A DNA stretch of 64,000 nucleotides from Pinus tabuliformis (lineage: Eukaryota; Streptophyta; Pinopsida; Pinales; Pinaceae): NCBI GenBank assembly GCA_031772625.1, contig CM062815.1, positions 917,258,979-917,322,978 of the forward strand, in the 5' to 3' direction. The position numbers were made by a program, and so were the translations under genes. Position 1 is the first letter of the stretch; every line of letters starts with the position of its first letter. The notes under the pieces were generated by a model that searched no databases, was not told the origin of the DNA, and worked only from the letters and a program-made list of their open reading frames with translations. Below are positions 36,308-48,430 of this stretch, in pieces.

Positions 36308-36439
36308 CAGTTTAGTGAGTCAGTTATTTGTCAAGTTTCAAGTGTTTTATTTTGACTCCATTTCCCAATGCATGAGGCTACTTGGTCTACGGTGTTCATG
36401 ACACCTCCTAAAGGATTTTCCATCCCCATATGGAGCCAA

Positions 36440-39400
36440 TGTTAGTGTCTATTAGTCACCACTGATCAAATGTACTCTTTCCATGTGATTGATAGAGTCT
36501 TAGGTCAAATTGTTATATTTTCAAATAAAATTTGATACCTCTTGGTTGTCAAATGAATCTTTAGTCATGTCCTAGGCATCATTACTACTCCCTCCGTTTT
36601 TCAAGGTCATAAAATGTCATCATGATCATCTCATATTTCCCTATGATAGGTCACCAAATGAGTGTCTTAGTCATCATTTTGGTCATTAAATCATTCACAT
36701 CGATACTTAAGTAGTTTGAGGTTCCAAATCATGGTTAAGATATGCATTAGGTTTCATCATTTGCTCATGTCATCAAAATCTACATGGGAGTTAGTAATTA
36801 GAAATAAGTTTGTTAAAAAGGTATCAAATAAGTTTGTACCCCTCATGGATATGTAACCTTTCCAAATAAAGTTATATTGTTGCAGTACACTGCTACATCA
36901 CATCATTTCTCAAAAAGGACATGTGATGTCAAACCATCACCAAAAAAAAAATCAAATTTAAAGCTATAAATAGATCATATAAGCATTCAAACACTTTATT
37001 TCATCTTCCTATAGCTCTCCTCCACCATTGAGTTTCACCTCAGCCTTCAAAACATTGATTTCTCCATCACCAAACCCTTTCCAGCAAGCACAATGCACCT
37101 TTGGATAACTCGTTGCTCTTTTGGCTTAGAGGTTAAAGGAAGCCACACAAGGGTTCATTCAGCAATCCACAGGTTCCATAAAAACTCCAATGAGTAAGTA
37201 TAGCCTCTCTTTAATCCTCATGTAGTTATTTTCCTTCAGAAAATGATGAAATCCCTCTCCTAGGGTTCTTCACTATGCTTTTGGTTGTTTTTAGTGTTTG
37301 CTTCATTTTAGTGACAAAATCCCTAGTTTTCCTACCCTAACACCCTTATACAAACTTAATACACCTCCCCTAACCATTTCCCACATTCATCTCCTTCATT
37401 TCCATCATTTTCCCAACAAACCCTAGCCCACGCTATGCTTTTGCTTCATTTCTGGGTGTGTACTATGTTTTTTACTTTTCCCCCTCTTTCCCTCACCCAT
37501 TTCAAGAAATTCCATTTCCAAAGTATCCCTAACATCCACCCCTACCCCTAATAATTTCCCTATACTTTTCCCTAAACCAGATGCCCTTTTTTCCCCTGTT
37601 TTCCCAATCCTACCCTACCCTTCCCTCCTATCAAACTAGGGTTTTATCAAGCATAACCAACACCATGGCCAGTGAAAAGAAGAAATATAAAAAAGGAGGG
37701 AATGTCTCCAGATATGAGCCAACTCATATGTAGGAGATCAATGCTTCACCATTCATCAAAAGATCATTTGAAGAAGTAGGTTGCCTAGGGTTTTGTGAGA
37801 AAATACAAGAGGTGGGTTGCCATGCTAAGTTGACTAGTCTTTTTGCCACCAATTTCAAGAGGGATAAGACCACCATAGTAGGGATGGATTTCATAATATC
37901 AGTAGAGGTCATAGTTTCAGCCATAGATATCCCTAACCAAGCATAAAATTTGTTTAAAGGATGGATTTGGACATTGAAAACTACAAAGTATTCTTGAAAC
38001 CCAGTATAAGGAAATCCCATCTCATATCTTTCCTAGCAAGCAGTTGTTGGATAAGTATACTCCTTTGGTGAAGATGATTACGAAATATTTCACTTGTGAA
38101 GGTAGTTTCAGTAGGTTGTTTCAGTATCATATCAGGTTTTTGATGCATTTCACATCCATCAAAGCACTAAACCTAGCAAATTACTTGTTTAGAAGCCTAG
38201 TCAAGATGGCTGAAAAGGTGTAGACTAAAGGGAGAGATAATCGAGAAAGCTTATTCCATCAAGCTTTGATTAAATTCATAGTTCTCCACCATCTCACATA
38301 GGTAAATATGTCATGGGAAGCATTCATGGAGGCAACGTCTCTCTTGCCTACCTCTCATCAATCCAAAAGCTCCAATAGTCTACATCATCTAGGCCAAAAA
38401 GACTTGAGCCATCTAGTATACCATCAGTGACAAAGAGACAAGCTAGGGCAGATATTTCACAAACACACAAGAAGGGGAAGAGGCTAGCTTTTTCCCCTGA
38501 CATAGAAAGAGACATACATACTCCTAGACCAATGACAAGGGCTCAAGAAAAAAGAGTGCCTAAGGAAGTTATCTTTTAAGAAGTTAAAGATGAAGCCATG
38601 AGAGAGAAATTACCTATGCGTAGAGGAGAATCACACTTGCATCCTCATGGATAGGTACCTCCTAAGGTAAATATGACATAGTATGGGAATAAGAGAGTAG
38701 AAGACATCATTATAGAGGAGCATACACAGATCAAAAAGTTACATGATGACCTTTCTAAAGCCAATTTCATTGTGGCTCTCTTGAAACAAAAGAATAGGAA
38801 AATGAAGATAAGCCTAATGTAGTAAGGTAAATCACATGAAGAACCCCCATCATCCAACAAGGAAGCTAAGGAAAATAGTAAGGTTGTCATTGAAGGCACA
38901 CAGGTACAACCGAAGAGATCGACAACCAGGGCCATGGCTAAGAATAGACAACAAGAAGAAAATCCTCCTCCTTCTCAAACCCTAAAAAACTTTCATCAAA
39001 CCCTAAAAACGTTTCATGACTCCATAGCAGCTGAAATTGAAGAGAACAAGGATTATTGGTTTGAGAGAGTGAATGTGCACCTATAGAAGCTTGTGAGGAT
39101 TGAAAACATAAACATTTCCCTACATATCCATATGGCAAGGCACTATTATGTAAGAAACATGGTGTGCAAGATTAGGGTTTAAAACATGAAGAAAAATCTT
39201 AAGAAAACCCTAATCAAGCTCAAGAAGAGAGACAACCTAGATTTTCTAGCTTATGCATTGCTAGTTGTCTAAGCCATGACTAAAAAACGAAGAAGTAGAA
39301 AATTTTGGGAAATTTTTGGGAAATTTTGAGTTTTTGGTTAAGTCTAGAACTTGTAATGTACATAAGCACAACGTGGCCACACTACTCTTCTTCTTAGAGA

Positions 39401-40714
39401 ATCCAAATGAGGAATGCCACATATGTGTGGTTATATTTTGACCTATACATTATAGATATGTACTTTGTTTCTCATGTTAGGTCACAGTTTTGAAGAAAAA
39501 GGCAAAAAGCTAGCAATTTTTCATGTTTCTCCCACTATTTTGGACCCCATGTTGCGCTTATGGAGTACTTTCGGTAGAATGCATTTTGAAGTGCCTTGGA
39601 GGTGAGTTTTTGTTGATATGAAGCTTTATAGGCCTAGTGGGCATCCCCATATACGTATACCAACCTTCATTTCATCTTGAAGATGCATTAAAGTCATTCA
39701 TTCAACCTTCAAACTTTCATTATGCTTATGTGTCTACACACTGCGCTTCGACAATTTTTGTTGCACTTATGTAGAAGAGGCATGTTTCTGAGTTTTCATA
39801 GTCAAAAGTAAACTTTGGTTGATGTAGCTAGTGTCAAAATATTTTTACCTGATGTAGTTGAATATTATAATGATGGTTAGAGTGGATATTTTGTAATTAA
39901 ATGCTTTCAAGTCAAATTCAAATTAGTTTATGTAAAAGAGGAAAATAGTTTCTAACTACTCATGATGTAGCAGGGATTAGGTAGGACTAGGAAATCAGTT
40001 CCTAAGAAGTAGGATTTGATCCCTGAGAGGAGGAATGTTGTTTTACATCCATATGTATTTATAATGAACACATAGAGGAGGTTGGATTGCTAAAGCTCAT
40101 CCCTTTGACTAGTGTACCAGACATTTTTGTAGAAATATATGCAGTTGCAGCTATGCTATGGGATTCTTGTGATGTGGTTTTTGGCACTGTGTTTCTTCAA
40201 TTTTCATTTTTTCATTTGATGATTAAGAATTTATAGTATCTATATGTATTATTTTGGTGATTATCTCTTAAGTTTTAAAGCATATTTCATGATCAATATG
40301 CTCTATTTTGTTTGAGGTTTCGGCTTAAGTGTTTTCTCTTCTAAGAAAATGAATTCATACTTATATGCTCATTTTGCTTTGTCTTTTTCCCTCACCATAT
40401 TACAATGACAAATTTACTTTGTGCCACCTATTGTATCTAACTTGCCCAATATTATCTTTGCAATTGATCATTTGGGATACTTAACCTAGTTCTTAGACAT
40501 AGTGGTTTTGTCCAACAAACCCTAAATCAAATTGTACTATGCTAAATACCTAGCCTAAGATCTACATATTCTCTAGTGAGTTCCATTGATTGTGAGATTT
40601 TTTTTTGAGAGAGCCCCCTCTATTTTGGTGGGGATAGCTACCAAGTCAAAATTTGGTTTGAGGTTACCTCCTTGGCTTCCTTTCTCAGCCTTGGGACATT
40701 GAGCAGTGCTAATA
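36440..40714 (+). repeat. 3' LTR of element B, 4.28 kb
   Basis: Starts TGTTAGTGTCTAT, ends GTGCTAATA next to the TSD. It is uninterrupted, so it shows the true LTR length. Its last 150 bases carry GAGAGAGCCCCCTC..GGTTACCTCCTTGG, the end signature shared with S and X. 39360-40714 has no gene. Confidence 0.92.
37665..39275 (+). pseudogene. LTR-encoded protein gene of element B, copy 2 (3' LTR)
   Basis: Second copy of the gene at 25733. Here the start codon is intact and well placed (CACCATGGCC), giving MASEKKKYKKGGNVSRYEP. Then SFEEVGCLGFCEKIQEVGCH, LFATNFKRDKTTIVGMDFII, NLANYLFRSLVKMAEKV, a linker, and a coiled coil (KLHDDLSKANFIVALLKQ region, about 38735-38790). Stops and frameshifts differ from those of copy 1 (for example at 37731), showing independent decay after insertion. 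Confidence 0.65.
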
Positions 40715-40719
40715 GCTCC

Positions 40720-41255
40720 CACTATTTGAAATGTAAATGGTCCACCTCCCAAAAGGACAAGAAATGCCTAGTATGATGAAAGTAATGTTGTAGAAAAACA
40801 AGATGAATTCCATATTATTTATTTTCTATATACTGCCTCTCACCAGGATAATTTCGATCATTGGTTGATTGATAGTGGATCCTCAAGGAACTTCACTGTA
40901 TACAAGGAGGCCCTTCCAAATTTGGTTGAAAAGAAGACTAATCTAAAGATCATACTTGGAGATAATGCCACCTAACTTGTGAAAGGAATAGGTGATCTCA
41001 CTCTTCACTTGAATCAAAGTCAAACCATTAACCTACAAGAAGTATTGTATGTGGCTGATTTGAAGAAGAACTTGGCGTCTATTTCTGCAATGGAAGATAA
41101 AGGCTTCAAGGCAACATTCATTGATGGAAAGGTACAGATTTGGTGAAGAAATCCTAAAGATGAATTTACTCTTGGATTTAGGGTTGATGGTTTCTATCAA
41201 GTTGGTGGAAGTCCTTTGGGAGCTTTGGAGAGCTATACTTCTCTTTAATGTGAAC
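40720..41255 (+). pseudogene. Protease region of copia element Z
   Basis: Continues the Z frame after element B. The active-site region reads FDHWLIDSGSSRNFTVYKEA (about 40856-40915) with Asp-Ser-Gly intact, then ILGDNAT, VKGIGDLTLHL and VLYVADLKKNLASISAMEDK. Stops at about 40974 and 41143. Protein processing is its usual role. Confidence 0.88.
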
Positions 41256-42290
41256 TATGGTACTAGAAATTTTCCCACTTAAATTACAAAGCCTTACCTA
41301 GGGTAAGGAAGATGATCACGGGGATGCCCGAATTTAATATGAAACATGAATGAGTTTTTCAGGGATGTGCAACTGGGAAACATACAAAGGGACCATTCCC
41401 TTCTAGTGAAATCTAGACAGCTGATATTATTCCATTGATCCATTCCAACCTATCTGTTTCCCTTCCCATAACCTCATTGGGAGAATACACATATTATACA
41501 ATATTTGCGGATGAATTCTCAAGAAAAACATGGATTCAATGGATTTCACAAAGAGGATGTGATTAAGAGGGAGACAAATGTTCCATATACACTTGAGCAT
41601 AATGGAGTTGCTGAAAGGAATAATTGAACAATCATGGAAGCTGCTTGTGTCATGCTCCATTATCAAGTTCTATCGAATTTCTCATAGGGAGAAGCTACTA
41701 ATACTCTAATATATGTTCAAAATAGGATCCCCCATCAAGCATTGGATTTAAATGAACCTGAAGAAGTCTTCACTGATAAGAAACTTGATGTTTCTCATTG
41801 CAGAACCTTTGGTTCTCCAGTATATTTTCATCTGCATAAAGAGAAAAGAAATAAGTTAAAATATTCTAGAAAAAATGTTATATTCATCAACTATAGTGAA
41901 AATTCAAAGGCATATAGAATCTATGTGACTGATCAAATACATGTGGAAGTAAGTTGCGATGTCACCATTGATGAAGATATTACCCTTGGGAAAGTTAGAG
42001 ATCTCCCTATCCCAATGAAAGATGATGATGCAGCTGAAAAATAGGATTAACCTCTAACAGATAAGCCTATGCCCAATTTGAAGGCCTAATGGATCCTATT
42101 GATCCACCCCCTAGTGATCCCTCTACCTCAGAAAACCTCCAGTATGGGTCAAAGACACTCTCGAAGATTCTAAAAGACATATTTCTCCCAGAGAGAAATT
42201 TCGTGAAAGTGAGAAGCCAAACTTGTATTGAGGTTATTTGCATGCTATGAGTACTATTGTTCAAGCTTAACCTTTCACGTTTAAATAAGT
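41256..42290 (+). pseudogene. Integrase of copia element Z
   Basis: Fragments of a copia integrase: a KHTKGPFPSSE-type piece near 41385, TYYTIFADEFSRKTWIQWIS (about 41485-41545), then after an internal deletion VPYTLEHNGVAERNN (about 41580-41625, carrying the third catalytic region). The C-terminal part (41742-42044) contains EEVFTDKKLDVSHCRTFGSP and HVEVSCDVTIDEDI. The second catalytic Asp block appears deleted. Confidence 0.85.
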
Positions 42291-43100
42291 TGTAAATAAC
42301 CAGGTTTGGAAAGATGTGATGAATAAGGAGTGTGAGTCAATCAAGAAGAATGATGTCTGGGATGTGGTGCCTAGAACCTCGACAAGTTTGTGGTCACTTC
42401 TAAATGGCTTTTCACAATTAAACATTGATCTTATGGGAGTGGTAAAAAATACAAGGGCAGGTTCATTGCTCGTGGATTCTATCAAAAGGAAGGAGTGGAC
42501 TATGACAAGAAATTTGTACTAGTTGCCTGTTATACCACTATTGAATATATTATTTCTCTTGTTATCAATCAAGGATAGAACCTACATCAAATGGACATCA
42601 AAACGACTTTCAAGCATGGCTCTCTTAAAGAGGAAGCCTACTTGGAGCAAACTCAAGGATTTGAAGTACAAGATCGAAGGACACATGTATGCAAGGTGAA
42701 GAAAACTCTGTATGGGTTGAAACAATCTCATAGGGCTTGGTATGAGAGGATTGACAGTTATCTCGTGAAGATGGGATTCACAAGGCGCTATGTTGATCAT
42801 AACCTATACTTCAAGGTTGAAAAGGACATGCCTCTTATTTTGGTCCTTTATGTTGATGATATTTTTCTAACAGGCGAAAAACCTCTCATTTATCAATGCA
42901 AGAGGGAGCTGACTTCCGAGTTGGAGACCAAGGACTTAGGTCTCTATCTACTCCAATGGAACTCAACTTCAAGACGATATATGGTAGTGCTACTAGGAAA
43001 ACCATTCTTAGCATAGACAACTTGTGGGGGCCCTGATGTTCTTCGTAAACTCTCACCCAAACATATGATTCGTTGTAAATACTATAAGTCAATTTATGGT
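42291..43100 (+). pseudogene. Reverse transcriptase of copia element Z
   Basis: VMNKECESIKKNDVWDVVPR, then MDIKTTFKHGSLKEEAYLEQ, KVKKTLYGLKQSHRAWYERI and LVLYVDDIFLTGE, with catalytic YVDD near 42846-42860. Frameshifts near 42410 and 42550; the C-terminal part is shortened. Confidence 0.9.
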
Positions 43101-43689
43101 TGAGCCCCATCACATAGATTAGATTGCTTCTAAAAATATCTTGAGACATCTCTATGGCACAGTCAACTATGGGTTGAGATACACTGTTGGGAATTTGAGA
43201 CAACAATGTTATTCTGATGTTGACTGGGTTGGAAATGTTGTAGATAGAAAGAGCATGTCAAGATGTTGCTTCCCGTTAGGATATGATTCAATTTCATGGA
43301 TTAGTAACAATCAAAAATCTATTTCTTTAAGCATTGCCGAGGTTGAATACATTTCAGCTTGTATGTCCTGTTGTGATGTTTTTTGGTGGAAGAATATTTT
43401 CAGTGAGCTATTTTAGTGCATGCTAGATACCACTGTGATCTATTGTGATAACTAGTGTGGGATTTTCCTTTCAAATAATCTCATGTTCCACGACTGCTCT
43501 AAGCATATTGATATCAAGTACCACTTTATTCAGGATATGGTACAACAAGGAGAAATCAGGCCACAACACATTGGGACTAATGATCTGGTTTCTGACATCC
43601 TCACAGAGCCCTTAGGGAGGATGAAATACTTAGCTTTTCAGGAGAGACTTGGATTCGTGGAAGGACCCTCCCATGAGGGTCCCGATTGA
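43101..43689 (+). pseudogene. RNase H of copia element Z
   Basis: RHLYGTVNYGLRYTVGN, YSDVDWVGNVVDRKSMS (catalytic Asp), QKSISLSIAEVEYISACMSC (catalytic Glu) and HIDIKYHFIQDMVQQGEI with a C-terminal TEPLGRMKYLAFQERLG. A stop at 43414 and a frameshift before 43483 split it. Confidence 0.88.
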
Positions 43690-43749
43690 GTTGGAAATTG
43701 CAATTTGGGAGCTCCTGGGGGCTTGGGGTACTTCTTGGAGATATGATCG

Positions 43750-43956
43750 ACGATAGGGTGAGTGGCTCACCTTCCCCTATTGGTTGTCTACAAGATGAGT
43801 GGTTCACCTTCCCCTATGATACTCCATGATGATATATGGGAGAATAGGGTGAGTGGTTCACCTTCCCCTATATTTGATGATATATGCATAGGATAAGTGG
43901 TTCACCTTCTCTTATGGCATATGAGAAAGATGAATGGTTCACATTTTCCTATAAGT
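43750..43956 (+). repeat. Five spaced hairpin-forming repeats after Z RNase H
   Basis: Five copies of a unit around GGTGAGTGGTTCACC followed by TTCCCCTAT, at about 43756, 43795, 43847, 43891 and 43927. The first three copies keep the 5-base stem GGTGA/TCACC well; the last two have changes. The unit sits between the coding end and the expected 3' LTR. Confidence 0.8.
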
Positions 43957-44080
43957 GCCTCAACATACATCCTACCCAAGTAGTCCAAGACTCATGGAAA
44001 GTATCTCTCATCTAGCCAATGAGTTGGAAAAAGTGGATAGGGACCATATCACTACAAATGGATGCACATATTGCTATCGT

Positions 44081-44347
44081 TGTCATGCTCTTGACCTACA
44101 AGAATATACCAAAATACCAAATATGCGAGAAATATACCCAGAACATAGAACAATAAGAAATAATAGCAAGTATTTTATTATTCAGAAAGGAAAGAAATGT
44201 TCACTTGCCTCTTCGAGGGGGAAACCTCCAATAGAGTTGGGCTCAATTACAAAATAAGACATGATGCTCCTCGAGGGAGTCTCTATCCTTTATATAGGAT
44301 TCATACATGCAATACCATGGTTCTTATGAATACCATCTATCTAATAC
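44081..44347 (-). repeat. 3' LTR of W, promoter and R/U5 part
   Basis: Minus strand: TATA box CCTATATAAAGGATAG (44282-44297), then GGAGGTTTCCCCCTCGAAGA, nearly identical to the block in the LTR of Y. Joins 52539 after removal of V. The exact left end is uncertain. Confidence 0.7.
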
Positions 44348-44352
44348 CATGG

Positions 44353-45379
44353 TGTTATCGGGAAATCTAGTGTCCATTCAGAGCTGCTAGTCCCACTAAG
44401 AGGGATAGCTATCTTAGAAACAAACAAACTAAAGTTGTGTTTTCGTTTATGAGAAGTAGATGAGAGAGAAGCAGAGAGTACCAACCTCAGTCTTTCACTT
44501 GGCTCCTTGCTTGTTTCCTCTCCCCTCTGACAGATCCTTGCTGCTCCTTCCTTGCTTGTCCTGCTTCAAAGAGTACCTATAAAGTCAAAGCAACATAATA
44601 CCATCAAAGCGCAGAGATCTACAATCACAAACAATATAGGACCAGATATATATTGACCACACAAATGCATATATCAACTCAAACATACAAGAATGTGGAG
44701 GTAAACTCAAATAGCTTTATTGATAGAAAGAGTAGAAGAGAGGATTACAACCCATTGATCTGACCCAGTGTCACCCTCCCAGCATGAAAGCCTTCTTCAC
44801 CTCATGAAAAGCTTAGATCACCCAACACTATGATGTTCCACCAAGAAACCAACAACACTTCCTTACAAAATACAAGATTCCAGCCTTTGGATCTCTGGGG
44901 TGAGGGATCCATATATAGATGTTTGCAAGGGGGTGAGTCAGCTTCTGGGATTTTGATTAGTGTCCTCTCTCTGATAGTTCTTGGTTCCACTTGGAGATTC
45001 ATGATCTCTTACTCATCCCTGGGCGAATTCAGAGAGGCAAGTGTCACAGGAGAAGTTTCTGGAAGATTCCATGATCATCTACCTTGCTAACTGTCTCTGC
45101 CATTTGTCTACTCTCACCCGTCGCACCCTATAGAAGGTATTTTTAGTATGCATCACACTTTTTGCATGTGGTAAGTGAGATGCATTGCACCCTTAGCATT
45201 GAGCAGTCTGTATGGTCCATTTTTTACCATTTCTGAGCATTTTTCCATGGAGAACTTCTGGGAGATGATGTAATCAGCTGACCTTGCTCCTTTAGGGTGT
45301 GAAACAACACTTTTAGGGACTTAGAAGCCCTTGGTTTATGGACATATATGATTGGGGTTTCCAAAATATGTGCATAACA
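44353..45379 (-). repeat. 3' LTR of element V
   Basis: 1,027 bases, aligning end to end with 51517-52538. On the minus strand it begins TGTTATGCACATAT. A minus-strand TATA box (CTATATATGGATCC) lies at 44906-44919. Confidence 0.92.
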
Positions 45380-45392
45380 GTTGCCCCCTAAA
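45380..45392 (-). promoter_or_regulatory. Polypurine tract of element V
   Basis: Minus strand TTTAGGGGGCAAC next to the 3' LTR start. Confidence 0.75.
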
Positions 45393-47925
45393 GCATGAGG
45401 TCGTAAATCTTTTGATGTTGGGTGAAATGCTTTATCATGAGGATCCGAGGTTTTTTGAACTGGAAGGTGACCTATAATAAGATACAACACATTATCTTCC
45501 TAATATTTTCATGATCTAGCTGAGGCAGGCATTCCCATGGTCAACTTTATAAATTCATTCTCATGTACATAGGACAGACAATCGTCTGTGTGGAAAACTG
45601 ATGATTCTGGTAGAGCCATCATCCTTTGGTTTGGATGATCATCTGTGTAGCAATGATGTACATTTGATGTCTTTATTTTCCTGAATATATCACAGCCTAG
45701 ATGGATGAAAATAGATCTGGGGTCTTCAAATTCATTCAATCTTCGCCTGAAGTACAAGTCGATCCATGTGAAAAGATGTTCTAGAGTCGAACATGGAAAG
45801 ACATCGCCTGATTACCAGCCAATGATGGAAGCTATTAAGAGGCACGAGAGGAATCACTGATAATGATAATGACCCTCAAGGTATGATAGTACAATTTATG
45901 TGGTGTGAAAAATGGACTTGGCGTCAAACACCATGTAAAATCTCTCAGTCGAAGGCCATTAATGTAAACCTATTGCCGGAAGTGAGAAACTTGCCATTGA
46001 GGCATGCAAGCTTCAAAGTACTGAAGTGGTTCTTCCTAGGTCGACTTCTTGGATAATGAGCTGATGTCGACAAGAAGTGACCCGTCGTAGGAGGGTATTA
46101 ATGAATCCCACATCTACGACACGGAATGGAGAAAATGATTTTGTGGAGGTGAAAACGATCTGATGATACAAGGTTCAGGGTGGCGGTCATGAAAGAATGA
46201 AGCATGAAGGTATTGCAGCGGATGAGACACAAGCTAGGTTGGTGAATTCTCTGAGCGACTTCTCTTGAACATATCGACGTCATTGAAGTGGATTGGTAGT
46301 GTTAACCCCAAAAATGGATGGTACGGTGGACCAATGGTAATATGACCGGTGAATGGAATAACCCAACCTCACTCAATCATGGCGATGGAGTGAAAGTGTC
46401 ATGTTCAAGAGCGACTTGCTACCAATAAAGTTTATTCAAGTTTTCTTCCCAATTTTTCCCCAATCATTGCTGACTAGTACCTCTTTATTTTTGTCAAGCT
46501 TGAGGAGGATAACATATGCTTGTTCTATAATTTTCCCTTTGGGAAAACCCGTCGCTATGTTTTAACGAGCCTAGAGACAGTGAAACTCATTCTTGTCTGC
46601 ATGGACAAGCTTGTTGCTATTGGTTTTAACGAGTTTAACGACAAAGATAACTCGATCCTTTTTCAATTTTAGAGAGTCTGAAAAGGGACGGAAAGGAAAC
46701 TCTAGTAATCCTTTTTCTTCATATAATCCCTTAAGTATGAAAAAGTATAAAATAATATGAAAGGGATGAATTTTCGATAGTTTTAACAAGCCAAACAAGA
46801 CAAGCACTCCATCTTTTTTTGTAATGATCCCTCGGGTCCAAAAAGATTAAAATCTAGAGGAGGGATAGCACTTCCGATCATTTTAACGAGCTGGAGAGGC
46901 CAATTGCTCGGCAATATTTTCATATTTAATGAGTCAGATGAAAAGAGCTTAAATGAGACTCGTTTTTTGAGGAACGAGTGATATTTTCGAGTAGAAGCTA
47001 GTTCCAGGTAAGTTTTGGAACTTTCCAATCATGGCAGTGTAAAGAAGATGGCTAACAGAATCACTCATCGTAGCTATTCCTCAAAAGGGGTAAACAATCA
47101 AATGGAGGCGTATGATCGGCTAAAAACATAGTGGAGGTGATGGTAAGAACACGACCAAGGCTCAAAAGTTGATGATAATGTGTTCGCAATGGTTATTTAT
47201 CGAAGGTTGGTTCATTTTTTAATGAGCTTAAACTCTGATGGAACATATGCTCATTGCTTAGTTTTAATTTTTAACGAGCTTGAAATTTGCATTAAACTTC
47301 TTGTGCCAGTCTTATAATAAGGACGTCTCATCGATAGGTTCATTTTTTAGGTAGCTTTCCCCATTTGAAAGTTTGCTTCGCTACCTTTCACATGTAAGCT
47401 AGGAACAACCAACTACTGTCCTAGGGGTTAATTAACTACCAGGATTAGTTAGGAAAACTCTTCCTTTACTTTCCAGGTGCCATTTTTCCCTTGAAAAGGT
47501 GAATGGTCGATCTGACCAATCACCTAACCTACGCAGTTGGAGTTAACAAAAACTATGGAGTTAGCATTGTGCTGGTCATTTTTCACTTGCGTACAAAAGG
47601 TTTGCATGCCCCCAGGTATAGCGAAGTAGAGTTTCCAGGTTACCATATGAAAGATCTCGCATATGCAAGATTGCTCCATCCACATCGCAGAAAAAAAACT
47701 TCCTTGGCGATGTCTATCAAAATAGAAAAAGGTGAATGGCGCAGTCACCCCCACTCACATAACCTTGACGAGGGAATCTTATTCCAGTCTAATCCCATTT
47801 TCCTAAATGAACGGGTGTGTCAGACTAGTCATATATCCTCCATGAAAACCTACCCTATACCTAAAATTTTCTTGCCGAAGCAGACCAGGGTGCATGCCCC
47901 ATGGGTTTCAATCACAATCATCGAA
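45393..47925 (-). other. Non-coding 3' spacer of element V with dispersed repeats
   Basis: 2.5 kb where an autonomous element would carry RT and integrase; no such motif is visible in any frame. TTTTAAYGAG (plus strand) recurs at 46560, 46623, 46781 (as AACAAG), 46881, 46924, 47217 and 47269, often followed about 60-90 bases later by GAGTCT..AAGGAAG..GA sequence, so this is a decayed tandem repeat. A further copy is at 49623. Confidence 0.55.
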
Positions 47926-48430
47926 TCACTCGTGCTCATCAGGTGGATGGACTGGAGAGTGACGATACATTCCTTGTGTAAAAAGACCAGTTAGGGACGG
48001 AATTTGACTATTAGCTATGTGTGAGCCAGGGAATGAAAGCTGGTCTACAAGCTGGACCACTCTGCCTTCATGCAGAAAACACATCACTCGAAAGAGTGAG
48101 GAGATAATGGCTCCCATGCTATAAATGTAGTCATGCCCAAGGAGTAGATTGTAATATAAAGATCCTTGAACTACCATTACGTTCAAATAAATGGTTTTCC
48201 CTCTCAAAGTTATAGGTAAATTTGGAAGGATCCCTAACAATCGACTGGTTCCTTTGTCGAAGCCTGTTAGATTTCACATCTCAAGTAGAAGCGATGGCCA
48301 ACCAAGTGCTTTCCAAGCAGTTGAGGAAAGGATACTCACAGAAGCCCCTTCATCTATGATAGTACTGACCATGACCATTCTGTATGCTTGTACTATGATT
48401 CAGAATGGTACATTAGATGGTAGGTGGGGC
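47926..48430 (-). pseudogene. Aspartic protease of element V
   Basis: Minus-strand frame with IIDEGASVSILSSTAWKALG (active-site region at about 48341-48360), then LGILPNLPITLRGKTIYLNV, MVVQGSLYYNLLLGHDYIYS and SSLFRVMCF. This is the protease type of a Ty3/Tat-like plant lineage in which the usual Asp-Ser/Thr-Gly is Asp-Glu-Gly. One in-frame stop lies near 48280. Confidence 0.82.

Larger units (their letters stand above)
24450..40714 (+). mobile_element. Element B: giant-LTR Tat/Athila-like retrotransposon, non-autonomous
   Basis: Ends are fixed by the perfect TSD GCTCC (24445-24449 and 40715-40719) inside the Z polyprotein frame. The 5' LTR runs 24450-34049 with copia C nested in it; without C and the duplicated flank it is about 4.3 kb, matching the 3' LTR (36440-40714). 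The internal domain (34050-36439) is only 2.4 kb: primer site, gag, then directly the integrase C-terminus. Protease, reverse transcriptase and integrase core are absent, so it needed a partner element. Each LTR carries its own protein gene (see entries at 25733 and 37665). Confidence 0.9.
22440..44080 (+). mobile_element. Element Z: Ty1/copia element, host of B and W
   Basis: A copia retrotransposon with coding order gag - protease - integrase - reverse transcriptase - RNase H. Its gag ends at 24449 and resumes without loss at 40720, so the 16.3-kb element B was inserted between gag and protease. After RNase H (ends 43689) comes a repeat-rich spacer, and from about 44081 the minus-strand element W. 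The 3' LTR of Z must lie beyond W, outside the window. It is the oldest layer of this nest. Start coordinate is approximate. Confidence 0.75.

Noticed and set aside
43750-43956. CRISPR-like array (regular repeats with spacers)
   Set aside because: Repeats are imperfect, spacing varies, spacers are related in sequence, and the context is a plant retrotransposon.
43690-44080. 3' LTR of Z
   Set aside because: No match to 22440-23520 upstream of Z gag; more likely a pre-LTR spacer, with the LTR beyond W.
47503-47994. 163-codon plus-strand frame as a gene
   Set aside because: Opposite to the direction of V, no motif, and partly antisense to the protease end.
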